Assembly: GCA_947044365.1 (NCBI GenBank) | Contig: OX345647.1 | Span: 165,001 to 229,000 of the forward strand | From: Petrosia ficiformis | Lineage: Eukaryota > Porifera > Demospongiae > Haplosclerida > Petrosiidae | Direction of reading: 5' to 3' | DNA length: 64,000 nucleotides | Part shown: one piece after another, positions 40,401-53,600 of the stretch | How the letters are laid out: every line of letters begins with the position of its first letter | Numbering within the stretch: the first letter of the stretch is position 1 | Position numbers and translations under genes: made by a program | The notes under the pieces: model-generated | The model's input: the letters and a program-made list of their open reading frames with translations, nothing else | Databases searched by the model: none | What the model was told of the DNA's origin: nothing

Positions 40401-43400
40401 TGTGTTAATATTAGTAATAATAATATTATATTTTATTATTATGAGGTGGTGTTTAACTAAGCTGTTTAATATACCTGATGTTCTAATACATTGATGTGCC
40501 GTCCTTCAAGTTTAAAAGTTTTCCAGAAGTTATCAGGAGTGTAATATTGTAATCTACTCTCTAACAAATGACCAAAGATACACTGAATATCAGGAAGAAT
40601 ACTAGAGTGTGAGGAGGAGGGGATAGAGAGAGAGGGATGGGAAGAGGAGGAGATAGAGGATGGAGGGGATAAAGAGAGGGGGGATAGAGGAGGAGATAGA
40701 GGAGGGAGGGAGGGGATAGAGAGGGAGGGAATAGGGGAGGGGAGGGAACAGACAGAGAGGTGAGAGAAGGAAAGAAGGGGGTGATCAATACCATGTTAGA
40801 GGAATGCAATCAAAAAAAAAGAATTAAAAAACAAGTAACAAAGAATACATCAAACAGGGCAGCTCTACAACAGATAATTAGATAATGACTATATATAGTA
40901 TTACATAAATAAATTAGAACTAAACAAAAATGACTGAATTAATAATTAAATTAATATCAATCAATATTGTATATGTAATAACTGATGTATTATTATATAA
41001 ACATTCTTTATACCTAACATCGTCCTCTTCTCTTTCAATATCTAATACTATACTATTATAATATACCTAACATCATCCTCTTCTCTTTCAATTCCTAACA
41101 CAGCCTCCTTTATTCCAGGTTGCATATAAAGTTGTTGTAATACAGAATTCATATAGCAAGTAGCTCCAGCATTCTTTAAGCAAGTAGCTCCAGCATTCTT
41201 TAGACCAACATATCCACAACGCGATCTACCATCTACTAGTGGACGAACCTATGTATGTATGTATGTATGTATGTATGTATGTATGTATGTATGTATGTAT
41301 GTATGTATGTATGTATGTATGTATGTATGTATGTATGTATGTATGTATGTATGTATGTATGTATGTATGTATGTATGTATGTATGTATGTATGTATGTAT
41401 GTATGTATGTATGTATGTATGTATGTATGTATGTATGTATGTATGTATGTATGTATGTATGTATGTATGTATGTATGTATGTATGTATGTATGTATGTAT
41501 GTATGTATGTATGTATGTATGTATGTATGTATGTATGTATGTATGTATGTATGTATGTATGTATGTATGTATGTATGTATGTATGTATGTATGTATGTAT
41601 GTATGTATGTATGTATGTATGTATGTATGTATGTATGTATGTATGTATGTATGTATGTATGTATGTATGTATGTATGTATGTATGTATGTATGTATGTAT
41701 GTATGTATGTATGTATGTATGTATGTATGTATGTATGTATGTATGTATGTATGTATGTATGTATGTATGTATGTATGTATGTATGTATGTATGTATGTAT
41801 GTATGTATGTATGTATGTATGTATGTATGTATGTATGTATGTATGTATGTATGTATGTATGTATGTATGTATGTATGTATGTATGTATGTATGTATGTAT
41901 GTATGTATGTATGTATGTATGTATGTATGTATGTATGTATGTATGTATGTATGTATGTATGTATGTATGTATGTATGTATGTATGTATGTATGTATGTAT
42001 GTATGTATGTATGTATGTATGTATGTATGTATGTATGTATGTATGTATGTATGTATGTATGTATGTATGTATGTATGTATGTATGTATGTATGTATGTAT
42101 GTATGTATGTATGTATGTATGTATGTATGTATGTATGTATGTATGTATGTATGTATGTATGTATGTATGTATGTATGTATGTATGTATGTATGTATGTAT
42201 GTATGTATGTATGTATGTATGTATGTATGTATGTATGTATGTATGTATGTATGTATGTATGTATGTATGTATGTATGTATGTATGTATGTATGTATGTAT
42301 GTATGTATGTATGTATGTATGTATGTATGTATGTATGTATGTATGTATGTATGTATGTATGTATGTATGTATGTATGTATGTATGTATGTATGTATGTAT
42401 GTATGTATGTATGTATGTATGTATGTATGTATGTATGTATGTATGTATGTATGTATGTATGTATGTATGTATGTATGTATGTATGTATGTATGTATGTAT
42501 GTATGTATGTATGTATGTATGTATGTATGTATGTATGTATGTATGTATGTATGTATGTATGTATGTATGTATGTATGTATGTATGTATGTATGTATGTAT
42601 GTATGTATGTATGTATGTATGTATGTATGTATGTATGTATGTATGTATGTATGTATGTATGTATGTATGTATGTATGTATGTATGTATGTATGTATGTAT
42701 GTATGTATGTATGTATGTATGTATGTATGTATGTATGTATGTATGTATGTATGTATGTATGTATGTATGTATGTATGTATGTATGTATGTATGTATGTAT
42801 GTATGTATGTATGTATGTATGTATGTATGTATGTATGTATGTATGTATGTATGTATGTATGTATGTATGTATGTATGTATGTATGTATGTATGTATGTAT
42901 GTATGTATGTATGTATGTATGTATGTATGTATGTATGTATGTATGTATGTATGTATGTATGTATGTATGTATGTATGTATGTATGTATGTATGTATGTAT
43001 GTATGTATGTATGTATGTATGTATGTATGTATGTATGTATGTATGTATGTATGTATGTATGTATGTATGTATGTATGTATGTATGTATGTATGTATGTAT
43101 GTATGTATGTATGTATGTATGTATGTATGTATGTATGTATGTATGTATGTATGTATGTATGTATGTATGTATGTATGTATGTATGTATGTATGTATGTAT
43201 GTATGTATGTATGTATGTATGTATGTATGTATGTATGTATGTATGTATGTATGTATGTATGTATGTATGTATGTATGTATGTATGTATGTATGTATGTAT
43301 GTATGTATGTATGTATGTATGTATGTATGTATGTATGTATGTATGTATGTATGTATGTATGTATGTATGTATGTATGTATGTATGTATGTATGTATGTAT

Positions 43401-44174
43401 GTATGTATGTATGTATGTATGTATGTATGTATGTATGTATGTATGTATGTATGTATGTATGTATGTATGTATGTATGTATGTATGTATGTATGTATGTAT
43501 GTATGTATGTATGTATGTATGTATGTATGTATGTATGTATGTATGTATGTATGTATGTATGTATGTATGTATGTATGTATGTATGTATGTATGTATGTAT
43601 GTATGTATGTATGTATGTATGTATGTATGTATGTATGTATGTATGTATGTATGTATGTATGTATGTATGTATGTATGTATGTATGTATGTATGTATGTAT
43701 GTATGTATGTATGTATGTATGTATGTATGTATGTATGTATGTATGTATGTATGTATGTATGTATGTATGTATGTATGTATGTATGTATGTATGTATGTAT
43801 GTATGTATGTATGTATGTATGTATGTATGTATGTATGTATGTATGTATGTATGTATATATATACAATTATAATATTTACCTCCCATTCCTTTGGGTTCTG
43901 TGGTCTATCAGTGTGATGTTTAGCTATCAATTGTTCAGCAATACATTTCATATTATCAACACAGTCTGTTGATAATTCAACTAATAGATTATATGCTGCA
44001 ACACGAGTAGATATACTACCACACCTAATATAATTATCAACATATATATATATAGTTACATAAATACATATATACATGTACCTCATCATACGTAAACACA
44101 TACATACATACACACATACATACATACATACATACATGTACATACATGTACATACATACATACATACATGTACA

Positions 44175-44205
<31 letters not shown>

Positions 44206-47200
44206 CATACATACATACATACATACATACATACACACATACACACATACACACATACACACATACACACATACACACATACACACATACACACATACAC
44301 ACATACATACATACATGTACATACACACATACATATACATGTACTGTGATGTACATACATGTACACACTCTCTCACTCACACATACATACACAAGTACAC
44401 ACCCTCATAGCTACACAATGTACATACTTAGAACTTATATTAAGTATTCCGGATGATAATGACTCCTGAGTCTCTTGGGTAAGTGTTGAAGCTGGAAACA
44501 AAAACTCATCAATTAACTTAGGTACTAAGGTCTTGCTATGAGATTTCTTATCAATACCTTCATTAAGCAAATATAGATAAGATATTGAATAGAGGAACGA
44601 CGAGAGGACAGAGGTAATAAGAGGAGAAGGATAGCAGGTGGAAGGAGAAAGGTAAGCAGTAATGGAGGTAGGAGAAGGAGGGATGGAGGTAGAAAGGATG
44701 GAGGGTAGAATATGGTGAAGGAGAAGGAAGAGGAGAGGCAGTTAAGGTGACATACCATTACATGAGAATAGTGCAGTACACAGGTTGAGGTGTCCAGCTA
44801 GTAAAGTCTGAACCTCATGACAAGGTGGTTCGGGAATAGAAACATTTTCCAACCACTCAAGTTCTTTAGATAACATATTTCGTACATCTATTGAGAGAAG
44901 GTGCTGTTCAGATTCTAAATAGAAAAGAAACAGACATACAAACAGACATGTTAGTAATGAGATGAATAAATAGATGTATAAATAGATAGATAGATGAATT
45001 AATAGACAGACAGACAGACAGACAGACACAAACCTAATAATCTTCTAAATAGTCGACATAAAAATTCAAAATATTCACTACATCTTCCCCAAACTATTAA
45101 ATCATTTGTCGAAGGAGTTGGTTGCCATAGAGACATGGGTGAGTCCAATAACAGATGAACGAAGAAATAATGAGGTATCTCGGAAGGAGGCGGGCAGGGT
45201 ATTTTAGCCTGGGTAGGTTCTTCTGATTGGTGAATAGAAGCTGGAAGTATAAGATAAATAATGTTACTATAAATAGAATATTATTATTACTATAATTATA
45301 TAGAATATTAGTGTTACTATATTTAGAATATTGATGTTACTATATTTAGATTATTATTGTTACTATATTTAGAATGTTAATGTTACTATATTTAGAATAT
45401 TAATGTAACTATATAGTATATACAGAATATTAATGTTACTATATTTAGAATATTAATGTTACTATATTTAGCATATTAATGTTACTATATTTAGAATATT
45501 AATGTAACTATATTTAGAATATTAATGCTACTATATTTAAAATATCAATGTTACTATATTTAGAATATTAATTTTACTATATTTAGAATATTAATGTTAC
45601 TATATATATTTAGAATATTAATGTTACTATATATAGAATATTAATGTTACTATATTTAGAATATTAATGTTACTATATTTAGAATATTAATGTTACTATA
45701 TATAGAATATCAATGTTACTATATTGAGAATATTAATGTTACTATATTTAGAATATTAATGTTACTATATTTAGAATATTAATGTTACTATATATAGAAT
45801 ATTAATGTTACTATATTTAGAATATTAATGATATAATACCTGAAAACAAACTAATTTCTTGACACAAATCATACATGTAGTCTACCATTGTCAGTCTTAG
45901 GTCACTATGTGTTGATCCTAAAAGTACATCAATAATGAATTCCTTTACTTTAGGGAGTTTATAGAAGATGGAGAGAAGATTTTTACGAAGTTTAACACAT
46001 GTAACAAAGAGCTCTAGAGATTCACAAGCAATGACAATATCCTAGAACAAGTAAGAGAGGAATAAAGTCACATGATGAGGAATAAAGTCACATGATAATG
46101 AATAATGTGGGATAGTCACATGATGAGGAATAAAGACTAACCTTATGAGATACAGAAGTAACTTGAGAACAGACACCTTGTCTGAGACTATCTTCCTCTT
46201 CACTAGAAGCAAGATGAAGCTGACCAGCAGCTGCAGACCAACATACTCTCATCAGATAAGTCAATGTAAGTCTAAAATCATCCAACGACATAGTCTACAA
46301 ATAATTAAGATATATTATCTGTTCTACTTTTATCAGTCTTGCACTTCTCATTACAGCAAATTAACAGTGAGTCAGTAATGAAGGATATTGTCTAATCTAA
46401 AACTGAACTCTATATGAAGTATATGGGCTGGGAGCAGGACAAGAATAGTGAAATTAAAAGCTGGCAGTTAGTCCACTATATCTATGTCCATTAACCCTTT
46501 CCCTCGTCATCAAATCTTCTCACCTCTTATACTCTTCATACCCACTCACACCCTCTCACACCTTCTCACCCTCACTCACACCCTCACTCACTCACTCACA
46601 CCCTCTCACGGTCTCACCTCAATAGTAAGTCTAGCCACTTCATCTTCTACACTTTTTGTTTTACTCATTTGTCGTACAATAGGTGTAACAGAAGAAATGA
46701 GATGTTCCTCCATCACCTCTTCACCTTCTTCTAGTTCATCAGTAGATTGCTCAGAAGGTGGAGCACAAAGTAGGAACTTGGCAAGAGATAGCGCTACTAC
46801 ATAACAATCCTGTCTAATATCAGTGTTCATTGTAGAGGGAAATGTTGAACTTTGAAGGACCTGTATGACGTATTTTAGACCTCCAGCTTCAAGAAAATTT
46901 CTCCTGAAAACCTGTGCTGATGGATCAGTTGTATAAATAGATGGCATTAATTTTCCACTCAATACCTAAGAGGAGATAAATAGATATAAACATACATACA
47001 TATATTTACACAATGTATGCTAACATAATTACAATTATGATAACATTATAATTATGATACTTTGAAATATAAAATGGTACCATAGCAGAAAGAAAATCAA
47101 CATTTTTGATAAGCTCATATGGTGCAACATTATCCCGAAGAGCTTCTTATTTGGCACTGCAAAGTTCTCTCTTTGGGCCAGATGGTGAAGTTAATTATGA

Positions 47201-47619
47201 TTATATTGTCACTAACAGCATTAACTTTTTGTTAATTTGTTCAAGATGTATTCCCAAAGGTGCACACACTAATTATTGAGCCGTATTTCAATATTATATC
47301 AAAAATTGTGAAGACAATTCTATCACCTCCATATTGTATAATAATTGAGATGGTGAGACTCTTGAAGAATCATAAAATTCATTAAGTACTGCTTGAGGAG
47401 ATAGAAATGATGAACGATGATCCTCTGAAGCTCCTTCATCAGGTACTGGATGTACAAATACTTCAAGAGATTCGATTGTCTTCTGATTAATGGGAATGAG
47501 AGTGAGAAGATTACGTACCGCAGCTAATATTCTACAAAGAGAAAGGTATTCTGATATGTGAACAGATAAAATTGGTACATAGATGATAAATATACAAATA
47601 TAATTGTTTGCTCTTGATA

Positions 47620-47657
<38 letters not shown>

Positions 47658-50600
47658 GAATCAGAAACAATTGATTTTTCCATGAAAAGAATCAATACCA
47701 AGGCTATATATAGTTTAGGGTAAAAATTCAAATTTTGAGAGAATACTAAAATCCTCACAGTTCTAACATACAATATTATTGATCAAAATTACTGCAGAAA
47801 CATAACAAGAACATCCCTATGTAACTCTAGGAACAGTTTCAGAAAAAGTTTTTTTCCAGTCAAAAAATAAGTACCAAGGCTATAGTTCATGGTTTGATTA
47901 GAATTTCGAGAGAACACTAAAATGCTCACAGTTCCTACAAACACCATTTTTGATCAAAATTACTGGAGAATCATAACAAGAACATCCCTATGTAACTCTA
48001 GGAACAGTTTTAGAAAAAGTTTTTTTCCAGTCAAAAAATAAGTACCAAGGCTATATTCTAATCAGACCATGAACTATAGTTCATGGTCTGATTAGAATTT
48101 TGAGAGAACACTAAAATGCTCACGGTTCCTACAAACACCATTTTTGATCAAAATTACTGGAGAATCATAACAAGAACATCCCTATGTAACTCTAGGAACA
48201 GTTTCAGAAAAAGTTTTTTTCCAGTCAAAAAATAAGTACCAAGGCTATAGTTCATGGTTCGATTAGAATTTCGAGAGAACACTAAAATGCTCACGGTTCC
48301 TACAAACAACATTTTTGATCAAAACTACTGCAGAAACATAACAAGGACATCCCTATGTATCTCTAGGAACAGTTTCAGAAAAAGTTTTTTTCCAGTCAAA
48401 AAATTAAGTACCAAGGCTATAGTTCATGGTCTGATTAGAATTTTGAGAGAACACTAAAATGCTCACGGTTCCTACAAACACCATTTTTGATCAAAATTAC
48501 TGGAGAATCATAACAAGAACATCCCTATGTAACTCTAGGAACAGTTTTAGAAAAAGTTTTTTTCCAGTCAAAAAATAATTACCAAGGCTATAGTTCATGG
48601 TTCGATTAGAATTTCGAGAGAACACTAAAATGCTCACAGTTCCTACAAACACCATTTTTGATCAAAATTACTGGAGAATCATAACAAGAACATCCCTATG
48701 TAACTCTAGGAACAGTTTTAGAAAAAGTTTTTTTCCAGTCAAAAAATAAGTACCAAGGCTATAGTTCATGGTCTGATTAGAATTTTGAGAGAACACTAAA
48801 ATGCTCACGGTTCCTACAAACAACATTTTTGATCAAAATTACTGGAGAATCATAACAAGAACATCCCTATGTAACTCTAGGAACAGTTTCAGAAAAAGTT
48901 TTTTTCCAGTCAAAAAATAATTACCAAGGCTATAGTTCATGGTTCGATTAGAATTTCGAGAGAACACTAAAATGCTCACGGTTCCTACAAACAACATTTT
49001 TGATCAAAATTACTGGAGAATCATAACAAGGACATCACTATGTAACTCAAGGAACAGTTTCAGAAAACTTTCTAACAGATAATATTATTGATCAAAACCA
49101 CTTTGGAAACATAATAAGGACATCATTATCTAACTCTAGAAACAGTTTTGGCTCAATCTGAAATGATTGGTTTACAATGAAAACATCACATATTGGTAAA
49201 TTACAAGAAAGTGTTTTTGCTATTAACATGTAAACAAGTTATTTTAAGCCTGAAATAAATTTGGCAAACACAAATTATGACATGAAAGGAAAGAGTAACA
49301 AAGAGTAACAAGAGTACAGCCAAAAGTACATAATCTAACTCACTCCAGCTTGGCTGCACTCATATATGCTACCATGGCAACCATTTGGTATATACATGTA
49401 CACTTTATTAAACATGTTATTATATTTTATTACATATACATGTATAATATATATACCGCTAACCTTGATTCTCCAGATCTACAGAGTTGTTCTAATTTAG
49501 TAAACACATCTTTCTCTGAAGACATGATTACACCCGGTAGAAGACGTTCCTATTAATAATAATAATTATTATTAATTTTAATAATTAATTTATAATTTAC
49601 TTGTTTTAATGCAATCTGTAACCTCTCTGTACTACCAATAGCCTATGAATGGAGTAATAAATGAATGTACTAATGGTTGATTGGACTAATGGATGAATGG
49701 ACCAATGGATGAATGTACTAATGGTTGATTGGACTAATGGATGAATGTACTAATGGTTGATTGGACTAATGGATGATTGGACTAATGGATGAATGTACTA
49801 ATGGTTGATTGGACTAATGGATGAATGTACTAATGGTTGATTGGACTAATGGATGATTGGACTAATGGATGAATGTACTAATGGTTGATTGGACTAATGG
49901 ATGAATGTACTAATGGTTGATTGGACTAATGGATGAATAATTCTCATCACTTACTTCGAATGTATTACCAAATCCACCTGTTGATATAGTTTTAGCTATT
50001 AATAACTGTCCCTCAGTGAATTTCATTTGATGAATTAGTTTATTAAAATGATGAATACCCAGCTAGATTAGGAGAGGATGAGGAGGAAGAGGAGGAGGTG
50101 GAGGTGGAGGATTATGAGGAAGAAGAGGAGGAGGAAGAGGAGTAGGAGGAGGAGGTTGATAATTAAAATCCTACTCATACACTTACCCATTTCTCTGAAG
50201 TTCCAATTTGCACTTGTTCAGGAGCAACTCTAAAATGCTGAGCAATTCTTTGTCTTACAGACAATAAGCTCTCATTACTATGACACTATATATATATATA
50301 TAAACAGACATTGTTAATAGATTATATTTGAAAAACTCCACATACATCTAGTGAGAATGTTGTTTGATGTTGATCAGCTGATACATGCAATCTGATTGGA
50401 TGACCTCGGAAACACGCCCCATGAGGTGGTATCTGACGAGGGTAAGGATGAGACTCCTACAAGAATGATATATAGATAAATAGATAGATAGATGCATAAA
50501 TACATAGGTACAGTACGTACATAGATAGATAGCAAACAAGCATACATATACATACCTCAACTACTGTTATATATCTTTGAGCTAATAGTAACAATCTCTC

Positions 50601-53600
50601 CACACATAAACATTGAGTATTACTAGTAGATAGTATATAACATAACATATCATATCATATCTGTATGATTGTATACTTACTAGTCTAAATCTTCATGAGG
50701 ATCAACTAGACTCTCTAAACGTGTGAAACACTCATCAATAAACCTGTGATGTAGACTTGCCGAATCCTAAAATATATTGTATGTATGTATGTATGTATGA
50801 ATGTATGTATGTATGTATATATGTATGTATGTATGCATGTATACATATGTATGTATGTATGTACGTATGTACATGTACATGTACATACATGTGTAGTGTA
50901 CATGTACACACACATAATAGTTTACCCGCTTCAGTTTTTGGTTCAGGGAATTGTAACTAATTTGCAATATACTTGATATCAGTTCATCTGCGATGTACTT
51001 GTCAGTGACTTCTAATGCAGCCTGTCATGTGATAATCATGTGATTATCATGTGATAGGTGATAATGCGTATGTACCTTCCAAAGATATTCTATTCCTGTT
51101 AAGTCAGGATTATCAATGATCTGTTGATGATGGAAAATGTGAGTTAAGGAATGGAAGAGGGAGGGAGGGAGTGAGGGAGGGAGTGAATGAGGGAAGGAGT
51201 GAGGGAAGGAGTGGGGGAGGGAGGGAGGGAGAAAGGGAAGGAGTGAGGGAGGGAGGAGGAGAAGGGAGGGTGGGGGTGAGGGAGTGAGGGAGGGAGGGAG
51301 GGAATGAGGGAGGAGATGCTTATAAGAATCTCACTAGTTGATGAGAATGCTGTAGTTTTCTCAGTTTCCTCTCTGCTAAATTAATACTCTCAAAAAAGTT
51401 TCTAATACAATGATACCCAGCGAGATCTAACAGAACTGGATCCACTTTTAATACTCTCTTATGAAACAGCTGTTGTTGAGTATCGTATTCCAAATCAGAC
51501 ATTGAGTTATCAAACCACTTAAAAGCAAGCTGAAATAAAAGATGAAGAACAGAGCTAGAGTATATTGAATAAATACCCTTCTATCAGTAGCACAGGCATC
51601 AGTATTACTAACTAACACATCCCAAATCTCATTAGCTCGTTTTGTTGGTAAGTAAAGAGCTCCATCTTGTAATAAGAAAGTCATGAATTGAAGATGAACA
51701 TCTACACACTGTATAAAAATATTATATCTAATTATGAGTTATTCAGAAATTATTTCTTAAGTGGATAATTAGAATATTGTAATAACTACCTCTTCATGAC
51801 TATAACGTCCATCCATGATAAAATCTCCAGTCAATTTTTCATCTTTCTCACGGCACATCTGAACTGTTCGAGCATGCACCCTATATAATGAGATACACAT
51901 GTACATGTATATATATATTATACATGTACATTGTATATTACTTTGTTAATGTAGCTGAAGTGAGTCTGAGAAGATCAAATTGTTTCTGTAGATCAGCTAT
52001 TTGCTGTTGATCTTTGTGACCATATCGAGAGTGAAACATTCCTTTAGCTAAACGATGTAGTTGTCTAATCGCTGATACTACCCATTGAGTCTAATGAATA
52101 GATGGATGAATAGATAGATGAATGGATGGATAGATGGATGGATGGATGGATAGATGGATGGATGGATGGATGGATCAATAGATAAACAACTACATTGATG
52201 GATGATAGATTAAGTCAATCACACAGTCTAACCTTCCTGATATCATCAGCACATTTTCCAATATATAATCTTCTATCTTGATCCTTCGTGTGATAAGAAT
52301 CGATCAAAATAGAGTAATGAGAATTCAGTGCTAATTCTACCATCTCTCTACTTAGCTGAGGCAAATGAGCAAGATCCCATAATAATTCCAATATCTAGAG
52401 GTAAAAGGGGGCATTAATTAGAATACTACATTGGGTTTCTAATAATAACTTTTGATGCAGTTTTTCCAGTTCGGTCATCTTTACCGATTTTTCCAATTAG
52501 ACCGAGAAGCTTCTCACGATAGCGATCAGATGATGCAGTCTCCCAGCTCTAACAGAGAAATGAGATAGTGAGAATAGGAAAGGAGAGAGGCACTAACCCT
52601 TTGAATTAAATGGAAAAGATGGTCCATGTGTTGAGCAGTGAATCGAGATGCTGCATGAGCTAATATAGCATGAATATTTTCTACTTGAGCTGGATTCTTA
52701 TCAACCTGTAATATATTGAATTATCACATGACTAGCCACACCCATCATACGACCACACAACCACTATACCAGTCACACTCACCATACCACCACACACCAG
52801 TCACACCCACTATAATACCACCTGACCAGTCACACCTACTTTACCACCACTTGACCAGTCACACCCACTATATCAACACATGACCATTCACACCCACCAT
52901 ACGACCACACAACCATTATACCAGTCACATCCACTATATCACCACCACCTGACCAGTCACAGCCACTATATCACCACATGACTAGTCACACCCACTATAT
53001 CACCACCCAACCAGTCACACCCACTATATCACCACATGACTAGTCACACCCACTATATCACCACACAACCAGTCACACCCACTATAATATTACCTGCATA
53101 TCCCATATTGTTGATAACTCGTCTACAGAAAGTTCAGTTCCAAGAAACTCAACTATCGATTTCACTTTATCACAATACTGAGCTTGATGAAGATTACCTA
53201 ATATTGAATGTGTGTATGTATACGCTTTATAGTTCTAATTAATGCTCACCTCCAAATGCAATTGAAAGGACTTTATTTAAAATTAACCATGACCTCACTC
53301 GTGCCTCAGGAATAGGGCTCTTGACTCCAGCACGAGCAGCAGCAAATGGTTCTTCAGTAAGACGTACCACCTACAAATGAAGTTAATAAACTAAAAAAGA
53401 GAGAGGACATTTCCTTACTTCTTTGAGTGCATTCATCTTGGCATTATAATGAGGTATTTTAAACATGCGAAGAGTTGTCGTGAGTCTCAAATTATCAACT
53501 TCTGTTGTCATTTCTATTAAACCACATCTTCGGAAAAGAGTTTTAAGAGTTTTTAGGAGATCAAAAACACATCCAACTTCTTTGTCTTTAAGAGCGTCAT

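Larger units (their letters stand above)
38537..47531 (-). other. USP24: USP24 exons 29-45 (catalytic half)
   Basis: Exon map: 47327-47531, 46618-46965, 46142-46294, 45840-46041, 45034-45240, 44756-44914, 44428-44557, 43880-44024, 41067-41248 (Cys box), 40475-40601, 40341-40394 (QDA box), 39761-39843, 39555-39696 (CxxC pairs), 39385-39504, 39166-39329 (His box), 38708-38901, 38537-38648. The catalytic Cys is residue 1647 or 1655, depending on which copy of the duplicated motif is used; residue 1655 keeps the normal Tyr-Met-Asn-Ser context downstream. Confidence 0.88.

Noticed and set aside
41226..44392. Open frames of up to about 1000 codons on both strands
   Set aside because: They are the (ATGT)n array read in stop-free frames (MYVC or IHTY repeats). 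They show no codon structure, and the region is a USP24 intron.
47294..47773. 159-codon frame starting at 47773
   Set aside because: Only its last part (from 47531) is USP24 exon 29. The upstream part is intron and satellite edge with an AT repeat.
47660..49150. Primate alpha-satellite identity suggested by the 171 bp period
   Set aside because: Only the length matches; the sequence is different, and the surrounding genes are not primate.
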